A DNA stretch of 64,000 nucleotides from positions 62,001-126,000 of the forward strand of contig NZ_FZOL01000014.1 of the NCBI RefSeq assembly GCF_900188455.1. The letters run 5' to 3'. The notes under the pieces were generated by a model, which was not told the origin of the DNA, ran no database searches, and saw only the letters and a program-made list of their open reading frames with translations. Shown here piece by piece: positions 25,427 through 33,324 of the stretch (within the stretch, counting starts at the first letter, position 1; the number at the start of each line of letters is the position of its first letter). This DNA is from Pseudomonas japonica (GTDB lineage Bacteria > Pseudomonadota > Gammaproteobacteria > Pseudomonadales > Pseudomonadaceae). The position numbers and the translations under genes are program-made.

Positions 25427-26107
25427 ATGGCCGCGGCCTACTTCATCGCCGGAACCGATACCGACGTGGGCAAGACCACCATCGCCGCCGGCCTGCTGCA
25501 GGCGGCCCGCCAGGCCGGGCTCAGTACGCTCGGCGCCAAGCCGGTGGCCTCCGGATGCGAGGTCACGCCCAAGGGGCTGCGCAATAGCGATGCTCTGGCG
25601 CTGATGGCGCAGAGCTCGGTGCAGTTGCCTTATGAACGAATCAATCCATATGCCTTCGAACCGGCCATCGCCCCGCACCTGGCGGCGCGCGAGGCGGGGG
25701 TCGAGCTCAGTGTGCAGAGCCTGCTCGGGCCGATGCGCGCGGTGCTGGAGCAGGGGGCCGACTTCACCCTGATCGAAGGCGCGGGGGGCTGGCGCGTGCC
25801 GTTGTCTCATCACGCCAATCTGTCGGACCTGGCGGTCGCTCTGCGCTTGCCGGTGATCCTGGTGGTGGGGGTGCGTCTGGGCTGCATCAACCATGCCTTG
25901 CTCAGTGCCGAAGCGATCGCCCGGGATGGTCTGCAACTGGCGGGTTGGGTCGCCAACATCGTCGATCCGCGAACCTCGCGGCTGGAGGAAAACCTGGCCA
26001 GCCTGGCCGAGCGTCTGCCAGCGCCGTGCCTGGGGCGGGTGCCGAAGCTGAAGATGGTCTCGGCGGAGGCGGTGGCGGAGCACCTGCAGCTGGATCTGCT
26101 GGATTGA
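25427..26107 (+). CDS. bioD: Dethiobiotin synthetase
   Basis: 226-residue ATP-dependent carboxylase that closes the ureido ring of dethiobiotin. The P-loop GTDTDVGKT is at 9-17, GAKPVASGCE and EGAGGWRVPL are BioD blocks. It is the last gene of the biotin operon; AAGGGGAG precedes its ATG. No clear terminator follows before the next small gene. Confidence 0.96.
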   Translation: MAAAYFIAGTDTDVGKTTIAAGLLQAARQAGLSTLGAKPVASGCEVTPKGLRNSDALALMAQSSVQLPYERINPYAFEPAIAPHLAAREAGVELSVQSLLGPMRAVLEQGADFTLIEGAGGWRVPLSHHANLSDLAVALRLPVILVVGVRLGCINHALLSAEAIARDGLQLAGWVANIVDPRTSRLEENLASLAERLPAPCLGRVPKLKMVSAEAVAEHLQLDLLD

Positions 26108-26262
26108 CGGCGGGTGCGGATCGCCTCGTAATCCGCGCCTTTGTTGTTCTCTATTGAGAAGCCCGTCGCCATTAGCGTTTTTCAACGGCATTTCCCGCCC
26201 GGCTCTGTTTCAATAGGCCACTGTATTGCCATCTACGTGTTCAGCTTTTCTGGAGTAATGAA

Positions 26263-26559
26263 ATGGAAATCTCGGGCAGTTCCGCATTCTATGCCGGCCT
26301 GGGCGCCATTCAGGCCGGGCAGCAGCGGGTCGACCAGGCCGCCGGCCAGATCGCCAACACGACCGTGGAGCGCGCCTCCACCAGCCAGTCCAGCGACTTC
26401 CAGGCCGAGCGCCTGCGCTCCGTCGATCGCAGCCAGCAGATGGACCTGGCCACCGCCACCGTCGAACAGGCCATGGGCAAGCACCAGGTCGAACTCGGTG
26501 TCAAAGTGGCCAAAGCGTCGGACGAAATGCTCGGTACGCTGATCGACACCTACGCCTGA
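26263..26559 (+). CDS. Small helical protein with flagellar-rod-like N-terminus, function unknown
   Basis: 98 residues, no signal peptide, no Cys or Trp. It starts MEISGSSAFYAGLGAIQAGQQRVDQAAGQIANTTVE, which resembles the N-terminal helix of flagellar rod/hook proteins (two-residue-spaced Ala/Gln and IAN-T). The C-terminal half is a long amphipathic helix (QVELGVKVAKASDEMLGTLIDTYA). It recalls short YjfB-type 'putative motility' proteins. A hairpin terminator overlaps its stop codon. It is a real gene by codon use and its clean RBS context, but its role is unproven. Confidence 0.7.
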   Translation: MEISGSSAFYAGLGAIQAGQQRVDQAAGQIANTTVERASTSQSSDFQAERLRSVDRSQQMDLATATVEQAMGKHQVELGVKVAKASDEMLGTLIDTYA

Positions 26560-26584
26560 GACGCGCCGTCTCAGGCGTCATCTT
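26552..26584 (+). terminator. Terminator overlapping a stop codon
   Basis: A perfect 12-bp stem (ACGCCTGAGACG / CGTCTCAGGCGT) with a 3-nt loop spans the TGA of the small helical protein and is followed by CATCTTTT. Confidence 0.75.
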
Positions 26585-26739
26585 TTACCAATAGCCTTTA
26601 TTCATCAGCGCCTTGGCCGTTGCGGCAGGCGTTCGCCTGCGCATCTTTCAGACGTGTCGCCACTTTCTAACGCGTATGGACGATGGCAAAAGCGCCATCG
26701 GCAGGGTGCTTGACAAGCATCAGGCGTAAACGTATGTTT

Positions 26740-26753
26740 CAAACAACTGTTTG
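26740..26753. promoter_or_regulatory. PsrA box upstream of fadE-type gene
   Basis: CAAAC-AACT-GTTTG fits the PsrA consensus (G/C)AAAC-N2-4-GTTT(G/C) exactly. It lies 75-88 bp upstream of the acyl-CoA dehydrogenase start. PsrA is the long-chain-fatty-acid-responsive TetR regulator of Pseudomonas beta-oxidation. Confidence 0.72.
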
Positions 26754-26827
26754 ACCGAAAGCCGCCTAGAGCTGGTCGGTGTGGTCTCTCTACCCTAACC
26801 AGGATTCATCAGCAGAGGTTCATCGCT

Positions 26828-28633
26828 ATGCCTGATTACAAAGCCCCCTTGCGTGATATTCGTTTCGTCCGTGATGAACTGCTCGGCTACGAAGCGCACT
26901 ATCAGAGCCTGCCGGGTTGCCAGGACGCCACGCCGGACATGGTCGACGCCATCCTCGAAGAGGGCGCGAAGTTCTGTGAACAGGTACTGGCCCCGCTGAA
27001 CCGCGTCGGTGACCTGGAAGGCTGCACCTGGAGCGAGTCGGGCGTGAAGACCCCGACCGGCTTCAAGGAAGCCTACAAGCAGTTCGTCGAAGGCGGCTGG
27101 CCGAGCCTGGCCCATGACCTCGACCACGGCGGCCAGGGCCTGCCGGAGTCGCTGGGTCTGGCGATCAGCGAGATGGTCGGCGAGTCCAACTGGTCCTGGG
27201 GCATGTACCCTGGCCTGTCCCACGGCGCGATGAACACCCTGTCCGCCCACGGCACCGCCGAACAGCAGCACACCTACCTGACCAAGCTGGTTTCCGGCGA
27301 GTGGACCGGCACCATGTGCCTGACCGAGCCGCACTGCGGTACCGACCTGGGCATGCTGCGCACCAAGGCCGAACCCCAGGCCGACGGTTCCTACAAAGTC
27401 ACCGGCACCAAGATCTTCATCTCCGCCGGTGAACACGACATGGCCGACAACATCGTCCATATCGTCCTGGCCCGCCTGCCCGACGCACCGGCCGGCACCA
27501 AGGGTATTTCCCTGTTCATCGTGCCGAAGTTCCACGTCAACGCCGAAGGCGGCGTGGGCGAGCGCAACGCGGTGACCTGTGGTTCCCTCGAACACAAGAT
27601 GGGCATCCACGGCAACGCCACCTGCGTGATGAACTTCGATGCCGCCACCGGCTACCTGATCGGCCCGGCCAACAAAGGCCTGAACTGCATGTTCACCTTC
27701 ATGAACACCGCTCGCCTGGGTACCGCGCTGCAAGGCCTGGCCCACGCCGAAGTGGCGTTCCAGGGTGGCCTGAAATACGCTCGCGACCGTCTGCAGATGC
27801 GCTCGCTGACCGGCCCGAAAGCACCGGACAAGGCTGCTGACCCGATCATCGTCCACCCGGACGTGCGCCGCATGCTGCTGACCATGAAGGCCTTCGCCGA
27901 AGGCAACCGCGCCATGGTCTACTTCACCGCCAAGCAGGTGGACATCGTCAAGTACAGCCAGGACGAGGAAGAGAAGAAGAAGGCCGACGCACTGCTGGCC
28001 TTCATGACCCCGATCGCCAAGGCGTTCATGACCGAAGTCGGCTTCGAATCCGCCAACCACGGCGTGCAGATCTACGGCGGCCACGGCTTCATCGCCGAGT
28101 GGGGCATGGAGCAGAACGTGCGCGACAGCCGTATCTCCATGCTGTACGAAGGCACCACCGGCATCCAGGCCCTCGACCTGCTGGGTCGCAAGGTGCTGAT
28201 GACCCAGGGCGAAGCGCTGAAGAGCTTCACCAAGATCGTGCACAAGTTCTGCCAGGCCCAGGAAGGCAACGAAGCCGTCAAGGAATTCGTCGAGCCGCTG
28301 GCCGCGCTGAACAAGGAGTGGGGCGAACTGACCATGAAGGTCGGCATGGCTGCCATGAAGGATCGCGAGGAAGTCGGTGCTGCTTCGGTGGACTACCTGA
28401 TGTACTCCGGCTACGCCTGCCTGGCCTACTTCTGGGCCGACATCGCCCGCCTGGCCGCCGAGAAACTGGCCGCCGGCACCAGCGAGGAAGCCTTCTACAC
28501 CGCCAAGCTGCAGACCGCGCGCTTCTACTTCCAGCGCATCCTGCCGCGTACCCGCACCCATGTGGCGACCATGCTGTCCGGTGCCAACAACCTGATGGCG
28601 ATGGACGAAGAGCATTTCGGCCTGTCGTACTGA
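26828..28633 (+). CDS. Acyl-CoA dehydrogenase, FadE type (likely long-chain)
   Basis: 601-residue flavoprotein for the first step of beta-oxidation. It carries the standard dehydrogenase fold (about 35-480: MCLTEPHCGTDLGML, KVTGTKIFISAGEHD, MLYEGTTGIQALDLLGRKV) plus the extra C-terminal helical domain (about 490-600) of the large family (PF12806). The N-terminus MPDYKAPLRDIRFVRDELL is nearly the same as in the second copy at 30290, so they are paralogues. A PsrA box upstream suggests induction by long-chain fatty acids. The synteny equals P. aeruginosa PA0506. A strong terminator follows. Confidence 0.9.
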   Translation: MPDYKAPLRDIRFVRDELLGYEAHYQSLPGCQDATPDMVDAILEEGAKFCEQVLAPLNRVGDLEGCTWSESGVKTPTGFKEAYKQFVEGGWPSLAHDLDHGGQGLPESLGLAISEMVGESNWSWGMYPGLSHGAMNTLSAHGTAEQQHTYLTKLVSGEWTGTMCLTEPHCGTDLGMLRTKAEPQADGSYKVTGTKIFISAGEHDMADNIVHIVLARLPDAPAGTKGISLFIVPKFHVNAEGGVGERNAVTCGSLEHKMGIHGNATCVMNFDAATGYLIGPANKGLNCMFTFMNTARLGTALQGLAHAEVAFQGGLKYARDRLQMRSLTGPKAPDKAADPIIVHPDVRRMLLTMKAFAEGNRAMVYFTAKQVDIVKYSQDEEEKKKADALLAFMTPIAKAFMTEVGFESANHGVQIYGGHGFIAEWGMEQNVRDSRISMLYEGTTGIQALDLLGRKVLMTQGEALKSFTKIVHKFCQAQEGNEAVKEFVEPLAALNKEWGELTMKVGMAAMKDREEVGAASVDYLMYSGYACLAYFWADIARLAAEKLAAGTSEEAFYTAKLQTARFYFQRILPRTRTHVATMLSGANNLMAMDEEHFGLSY

Positions 28634-28650
28634 GTCACCTGCTGCACTGA

Positions 28651-28686
28651 AAAACGCCTGCCCTCACCGGCAGGCGTTTTTTTTTG
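28651..28686 (+). terminator. Intrinsic terminator after acyl-CoA dehydrogenase
   Basis: The stem ACGCCTGCC / GGCAGGCGT with a 6-nt loop is followed by nine T residues. Confidence 0.92.
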
Positions 28687-28702
28687 TGTCGCAAATGTGG
28701 TT

Positions 28703-28780
28703 GTAGGAGCTGGCTTGTCGTGTGACGAACCACTGCGAAGGACCGCGCAGTGGTTCGTCACACGACAAGCCAGCTCCTAC
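28703..28780. repeat. REP doublet forming a perfect 35-bp inverted repeat
   Basis: Arms 28703-28737 and 28746-28780 are identical inverted copies of GTAGGAGCTGGCTTG + TCGTGTGACGAACCAC + TGCG around an 8-nt loop. Both arms contain the 16-mer (28718-28733 and, reversed, 28750-28765). It lies between the dehydrogenase terminator and the diguanylate cyclase promoter. Confidence 0.92.
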
Positions 28781-28882
28781 TGCCGTTAAATAAATTGGCG
28801 CCAGAAATTTATCTATTCATGTGCATTGTCGATACAGTGAAGGCACAATGACATTATCGATCTGCTGGGTCGGAGAGTTCTC

Positions 28883-30166
28883 TTGTTTCGTTTTTCCGCT
28901 GTACGACTGAGTCACTTCCTGCCGGGCCTGTTCCTCCTGATCTCGGGGCTGGCGGCCGCCTACGTGCGCGACCTGTCGGTGTTCTTCACCTCGCTGTTCA
29001 ACGTCCTGCCGACCCTGGTGCTGCTGCTCGGCGGCGCCTACTGCGCGGTGTATCGGCGTCAGCGCGAGCTGTTCCTGATGATCACCGTTTACATCGCCTA
29101 TTACCTGCTCGACACCCAGACCGACTTCTACCGCGATCACGGCCGGGTGCGCGAGGACGCCGCGGTGGTGTTCCACCTGGTCTGCCTGCTGCTGCCGATG
29201 CTGTTCGCCCTGTTCAGCGCCTGGCAGGAACGCACCCACCTGTTCCAGGACATGGTGGCGCGCTTCGCCGTGCTGCTGGCGGTGGGCAGCGTCGCCCTGG
29301 GTCTGGAGCAGAGCTACCCGCAGATACTGCTGACCTGGCTGGCGGAGATCCGCTGGCCGGCGCTGCATGGGCAGTGGATGAGCCTGATCCAGATGTCCTA
29401 CCCGATGTTCTTCCTCGCCTTCGTCGTCCTCGTCGCCCAGTACCTGCGCGAGCCGCGGCCGTTGCATGCGGCGCAGATCATCGGCCTGATCGGCATCTTC
29501 TGGATGCTGCCGCAGACCTTCATCCTGCCCTTCACCCTGAACATCATGTGCAGCCAGGTGATGCTGATGATCGCCGCGGCGGTCTCCCACGAGGCCTACC
29601 AGATGGCCTTCCGCGACGAACTCACCGGCCTGCCTGGCCGCCGCGCGCTGAACGAGCGCATGCAGCGCCTCGGGCGCAACTATGTGCTGGCGATGACCGA
29701 CGTCGATCACTTCAAGAAATTCAACGACACCCACGGCCACGACGTCGGCGACCAGGTGCTGCGTCTGGTGGCGAGCAAGCTGTCCAAGGTCACCGGTGGC
29801 GGACGCGCCTATCGCTACGGCGGCGAGGAATTCGCCCTGGTGTTCGCCGGCAAGACCATCGAGGAGTGCATTCCCCATCTGGAAGCGGTGCGCGAAATGA
29901 TCGCCAACTATGCGATCCAGCTGCGCAATCAGGAGAGCCGCCCGCAGGACGACCAGCAGGGACGGCAACGCCGCGGGTCGACGGGGGCCAACAGCGTGTC
30001 GGTGACCGTCAGTATCGGCGCCTGCGAACGCCAGCCCGAACACCGCTCTCCCGACGAAGTGCTGAAATCCGCCGACCAGGCGCTCTACAGCGCCAAGGGC
30101 GCGGGGCGCAACTGCGTGATGACCCCTGGGCAGAAGGAGCGACGTGGGGCCATGCGCGTAGCGTGA
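28883..30166 (+). CDS. Membrane-bound diguanylate cyclase (GGDEF)
   Basis: 427 residues. Six to seven hydrophobic helices (about 10-235) form an N-terminal membrane sensor region, followed by a GGDEF domain (about 245-415) that makes cyclic di-GMP from two GTP. The active site reads RYGGEEF, an active variant; substrate residues DELTGLPGRRALNER and DVDHFKKFNDTHGHDVGD are intact. The RxxD product-inhibition site five residues upstream is absent. The start is TTG 28883 with GGAGAG 5-6 nt upstream, so it is easy to mis-call. It sits between the two paralogous acyl-CoA dehydrogenase genes. Confidence 0.86.
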   Translation: MFRFSAVRLSHFLPGLFLLISGLAAAYVRDLSVFFTSLFNVLPTLVLLLGGAYCAVYRRQRELFLMITVYIAYYLLDTQTDFYRDHGRVREDAAVVFHLVCLLLPMLFALFSAWQERTHLFQDMVARFAVLLAVGSVALGLEQSYPQILLTWLAEIRWPALHGQWMSLIQMSYPMFFLAFVVLVAQYLREPRPLHAAQIIGLIGIFWMLPQTFILPFTLNIMCSQVMLMIAAAVSHEAYQMAFRDELTGLPGRRALNERMQRLGRNYVLAMTDVDHFKKFNDTHGHDVGDQVLRLVASKLSKVTGGGRAYRYGGEEFALVFAGKTIEECIPHLEAVREMIANYAIQLRNQESRPQDDQQGRQRRGSTGANSVSVTVSIGACERQPEHRSPDEVLKSADQALYSAKGAGRNCVMTPGQKERRGAMRVA

Positions 30167-30289
30167 CCGAAATTGACTTACCGGTCGCCAGATGACCCTA
30201 TGTCTCTAAAAAGTTGTTCGGTTACACTCCAGACCTTAACGTAACGGTCCCGCAGGGACTACCCACGATCCAAGGTGTGAGAGGTTGCC

Positions 30290-32068
30290 ATGGCTGACTA
30301 TAAAGCGCCGCTGCGCGATATGCGCTTCGTCCTCAATGAAGTCTTCGAAGTCTCCAAACTGTGGGCAGTCCTGCCCGGGCTGGCCGAAGCGGTGGACGAA
30401 GACACCGCTCTGGCGGTGCTGGAGGAGGCCGGCAAGGTTGCCAGCAAGACCATCGCGCCGCTGAGCCGCGCCGCCGACGAGGAAGGCTGCCACTGGGACA
30501 ACGGCGTGGTGCGTACCCCGGCCGGTTTCGTCGAGGCCTACCAGACCTACGCCGAAGGCGGCTGGGGCGGTGTTGGCGGTGACCCGGTGTATGGCGGCAT
30601 GGGCATGCCCAAGGTGATCTCGGCCCAGGTCGAGGAAATGGTCAACTCGTCGAGCCTGGCCTTCGGCCTGTACCCGATGCTGACCGCAGGCGCCTGCCTG
30701 TCGATCAACGCTCACGCCAGCGAAGAGCTCAAGGAAAAATACCTGCCGAACATGTACGCCGGTGTCTGGGCCGGCTCCATGTGCCTCACCGAGCCCCATG
30801 CCGGTACCGACCTGGGCATCATCCGTACCCGCGCCGAGCCGCAGGCTGACGGCAGCTACAAGGTCAGCGGAACAAAGATCTTCATCACCGGCGGCGAGCA
30901 CGACCTCACCGAGAACATCATCCACCTGGTGCTGGCCAAGCTGCCGGACGCCCCGGCCGGGCCGAAGGGTATCTCGCTGTTCCTGGTGCCGAAGTTCCTG
31001 GTCAACGCCGACGGCAGCCTGGGCGCGCGCAACCCGGCCAACTGCGGTTCGATCGAACACAAGATGGGCATCCTGGCCTCCTCGACCTGCGTGATGAACT
31101 TCGACGAAGCCACCGGCTACCTGGTCGGCGAGCCGAACAAGGGCCTGGCGGCGATGTTCACCATGATGAACTACGAGCGTCTGGGCGTCGGTATCCAGGG
31201 CCTGGCCTCGGCCGAGCGCTCCTACCAGAACGCCGTGGAATACGCCCGCGATCGTCTGCAGAGCCGCGCGCCGACCGGCCCGCAGGCCAAGGACAAGGCT
31301 GCCGACCCGATCATCGTCCACCCGGACGTGCGCCGCATGCTGCTGACCATGAAGGCCCTGAACGAAGGTGGCCGGGCGTTCTCCACCTACGTGGCGATGC
31401 AACTGGACACCGCCAAGTACAGCGAAGACGCCACCACCCGCAAGCGCGCGGAAGACCTGGTGGCACTGCTGACGCCGGTGGCCAAGGCCTTCCTGACCGA
31501 TGTCGGCTTCGAAACCACGGTGCATGGCCAGCAGATCTTCGGCGGCCATGGCTATATCCGCGAGTGGGGTCAGGAGCAACTGGTGCGCGATGTGCGCATC
31601 ACCCAGATCTACGAAGGGACCAACGGTATCCAGGCCCTGGACCTGATGGGACGCAAGATCGTCGGCAGCGGCGGCGCCTTCTACAAGTTGTTCACCGACG
31701 AGATTCGCCAGTTCACCGCCAGCGCCGGCAGCGAGCTCGGCGAGTTCGTCAAACCGCTGAATGCCGCGCTGGACGATCTCGACAGCCTGACCGCCTGGGT
31801 GCTCGACCGGGCCAAGGGCAACCCCAACGAGATCGGCGCCGCGTCGGTCGAGTACCTGCACGCTTTCGGCTACACCGCCTATGCCTACATGTGGGCACTG
31901 ATGGCGCGCACGGCGCTGGACAAGCAGGGCGAGGACAGCTTCTACGCCAGCAAGCTGGGCACCGCGCGCTTCTACTTCGCCCGTCTGCTGCCGCGTCTGC
32001 AGTCGCTGAGCGCCTCGGTGAAAGCCGGCAGTGAATCCCTGTATCTGCTGGACGCGGAGCAGTTCTGA
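30290..32068 (+). CDS. Acyl-CoA dehydrogenase, FadE type (second paralogue)
   Basis: 592-residue FAD enzyme with the same layout as the copy at 26828: catalytic fold (MCLTEPHAGTDLGIIR, KVSGTKIFITGGEHD, QIYEGTNGIQALDLMGRKI) and a C-terminal helical extension. It begins MADYKAPLRDMRFVLNEVFE. It has its own upstream gap of 123 bp with no PsrA box, which suggests different control from the first paralogue. The synteny matches P. aeruginosa PA0508, which has been described as preferring medium chains; the chain length here is inferred. It is followed directly by the rsmY regulatory region. Confidence 0.9.
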   Translation: MADYKAPLRDMRFVLNEVFEVSKLWAVLPGLAEAVDEDTALAVLEEAGKVASKTIAPLSRAADEEGCHWDNGVVRTPAGFVEAYQTYAEGGWGGVGGDPVYGGMGMPKVISAQVEEMVNSSSLAFGLYPMLTAGACLSINAHASEELKEKYLPNMYAGVWAGSMCLTEPHAGTDLGIIRTRAEPQADGSYKVSGTKIFITGGEHDLTENIIHLVLAKLPDAPAGPKGISLFLVPKFLVNADGSLGARNPANCGSIEHKMGILASSTCVMNFDEATGYLVGEPNKGLAAMFTMMNYERLGVGIQGLASAERSYQNAVEYARDRLQSRAPTGPQAKDKAADPIIVHPDVRRMLLTMKALNEGGRAFSTYVAMQLDTAKYSEDATTRKRAEDLVALLTPVAKAFLTDVGFETTVHGQQIFGGHGYIREWGQEQLVRDVRITQIYEGTNGIQALDLMGRKIVGSGGAFYKLFTDEIRQFTASAGSELGEFVKPLNAALDDLDSLTAWVLDRAKGNPNEIGAASVEYLHAFGYTAYAYMWALMARTALDKQGEDSFYASKLGTARFYFARLLPRLQSLSASVKAGSESLYLLDAEQF

Positions 32069-32081
32069 GGTGAGGGCGTCA

Positions 32082-32099
32082 TGTAAGCATTTGCTTACA
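32082..32099. promoter_or_regulatory. GacA upstream activating sequence of rsmY
   Basis: TGTAAG-CATTTG-CTTACA matches the GacA site TGTAAG-N6-CTTACA perfectly. It is embedded in a longer perfect palindrome (14-bp arms at 32076-32089 and 32092-32105). It lies about 60 bp upstream of the inferred rsmY transcription start; TTAATCT (32144-32150) is a plausible -10 box. Confidence 0.9.
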
Positions 32100-32156
32100 T
32101 GACGCGGTGACTTTTAGCCTCTTCCCGAAAATTGGATCCACAGTTAATCTTTCTCA

Positions 32157-32285
32157 CATGGACGAAGCGCAGGACGCGCAAAGTACATCACAAGGACGGA
32201 ACGAAGGAGACCTGCCCAGGATGGCGGGGCGAAAGGGAAGTCAAAGGGAAACAGTCTGTAAAACCCCGCTTCGGCGGGGTTTTCT
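32157..32285 (+). ncRNA. rsmY: RsmY, CsrA/RsmA-sequestering small RNA
   Basis: About 125-130 nt RNA, start estimated from the -10 box. It has eight GGA motifs at 32160, 32172, 32194, 32198, 32206, 32219, 32236 and 32247, the hallmark of RNAs that titrate RsmA/RsmE translational repressors. It ends with an intrinsic terminator (ACCCCGC-TTCG-GCGGGGT plus T run). A perfect GacA box lies upstream. The position between the PA0508-like dehydrogenase and the LysR gene matches rsmY in pseudomonads, once the nir/dnr genes of P. aeruginosa are left out. No open frame is supported. It is convergent with the LysR gene. Confidence 0.85.
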
Positions 32286-32289
32286 TTAT
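32261..32289 (+). terminator. rsmY terminator
   Basis: ACCCCGC-TTCG-GCGGGGT (32263-32280), followed by TTTCTTT. AAA on the left side means it can also serve the convergent LysR gene. Confidence 0.9.
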
Positions 32290-32300
32290 GCGCGCGTTTT

Positions 32301-33221
32301 CTATCCGAGCACATCCAGCGGCGAGACACCCATCTGCCGCGGGTCGATCTCTTCTTCCAGCAGGGTCCGCAGCAGCTCCACCGAGGCCTGCTGGCGCTGC
32401 GCATCGCGAAACACCAGGCCTACCTTCAGCGGCACGCGGGGTTCGCTCAGCGGTTTCCACAGCAATTCCGCATCTTCCGAGGCTTCCTGCGCCCGGCCCG
32501 GCAGCACCGTGGCCAGTGAGGTGTGCGGCAGGCTGTCGAGTATCCCGCCCATGTTGTTCATCTCCGCCTGCACCTGCGGGCGCCGCCCCAGGTTGGCCAG
32601 TTGGCCCTGCCAGATCTGGCGTACCTGGAATTCCTCGCCCAGCAGGATCATCGGCAGTTCGGCGGCCTGTTTCAGTGAGACCTTCTTGAACTCGCGCAAC
32701 GGGTGGGTGCGGGGAATCACCACCTGCAACTCGTCTTCGTACAGCAGCAGGCCGTGCAGCCCCGGCTGGCGCGGCGGCAGGTAGCTGATGCCGATATCCA
32801 GGCTGCCGTTGAGCAGGCGCCGTTCGATCTCCAGTCCCGAAAGCTCGTAGATCTGCACCACAAGATGCGGCTGCGCCTTGCGCACGCGGTCGAGCAGTTG
32901 CGGCACCAGGCTCGGCCGCACCGTCTGCAGCACGCCGATGGCCAGGGTACGCAGGGCCTGGCCCTTGAAGTTGCGCAGGGCATCGCGGGCGCGCTGCATG
33001 CCGTCGAGCAGGGGCAGGGCGTGGTTGTACAGGGTGTGCGCGGCCAGGGTCGGCAACAGGCGTTTGTTGCCGCGTTCGAACAGGCTGACGTCGAGGCTGT
33101 GTTCGAGCTGGCGGATCTGCTGCGACAGCGCCGGCTGGGACAGGGACAGGCGTTCGGCGGCGCGGCCGACATGGCCTTCTTCATACACCGCGACGAAATA
33201 ACGCAGTTGGCGAAAATCCAT
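32301..33221 (-). CDS. LysR-family transcriptional regulator
   Basis: 306 residues. The N-terminal winged helix (about 1-60) reads MDFRQLRYFVAVYEEGHVGRAAERLSLSQPALSQQIRQLE; the effector-binding domain fills 90-300 (SLDIGISYLPPRQPGLHGLLLYEDELQVVIP). It diverges from the MOSC gene (103-bp gap) and converges on rsmY, as PA0528 does in P. aeruginosa. The ligand and targets are unknown; the divergent MOSC/aminotransferase pair is the likely target (inference). Confidence 0.88.
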   Translation of the reverse strand: MDFRQLRYFVAVYEEGHVGRAAERLSLSQPALSQQIRQLEHSLDVSLFERGNKRLLPTLAAHTLYNHALPLLDGMQRARDALRNFKGQALRTLAIGVLQTVRPSLVPQLLDRVRKAQPHLVVQIYELSGLEIERRLLNGSLDIGISYLPPRQPGLHGLLLYEDELQVVIPRTHPLREFKKVSLKQAAELPMILLGEEFQVRQIWQGQLANLGRRPQVQAEMNNMGGILDSLPHTSLATVLPGRAQEASEDAELLWKPLSEPRVPLKVGLVFRDAQRQQASVELLRTLLEEEIDPRQMGVSPLDVLG

Positions 33222-33324
33222 AAGACTTACTTATCGAAAAAGCTCGAAAAACGAAATGGCCGCAAGGGCCCGGCGCGCCTACTCTACGCCCGTATTCACA
33301 AGGTTTACAGGCCCAGAGGGCGCG

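Noticed and set aside
28703..28780. Perfect inverted repeat considered as a terminator
   Set aside because: A complete intrinsic terminator already ends at 28686; this hairpin has no T tract and matches the REP family.
32107..32260. Short open frames across the rsmY region
   Set aside because: No RBS or protein-like composition; GGA density, GacA box and terminator indicate an RNA gene.
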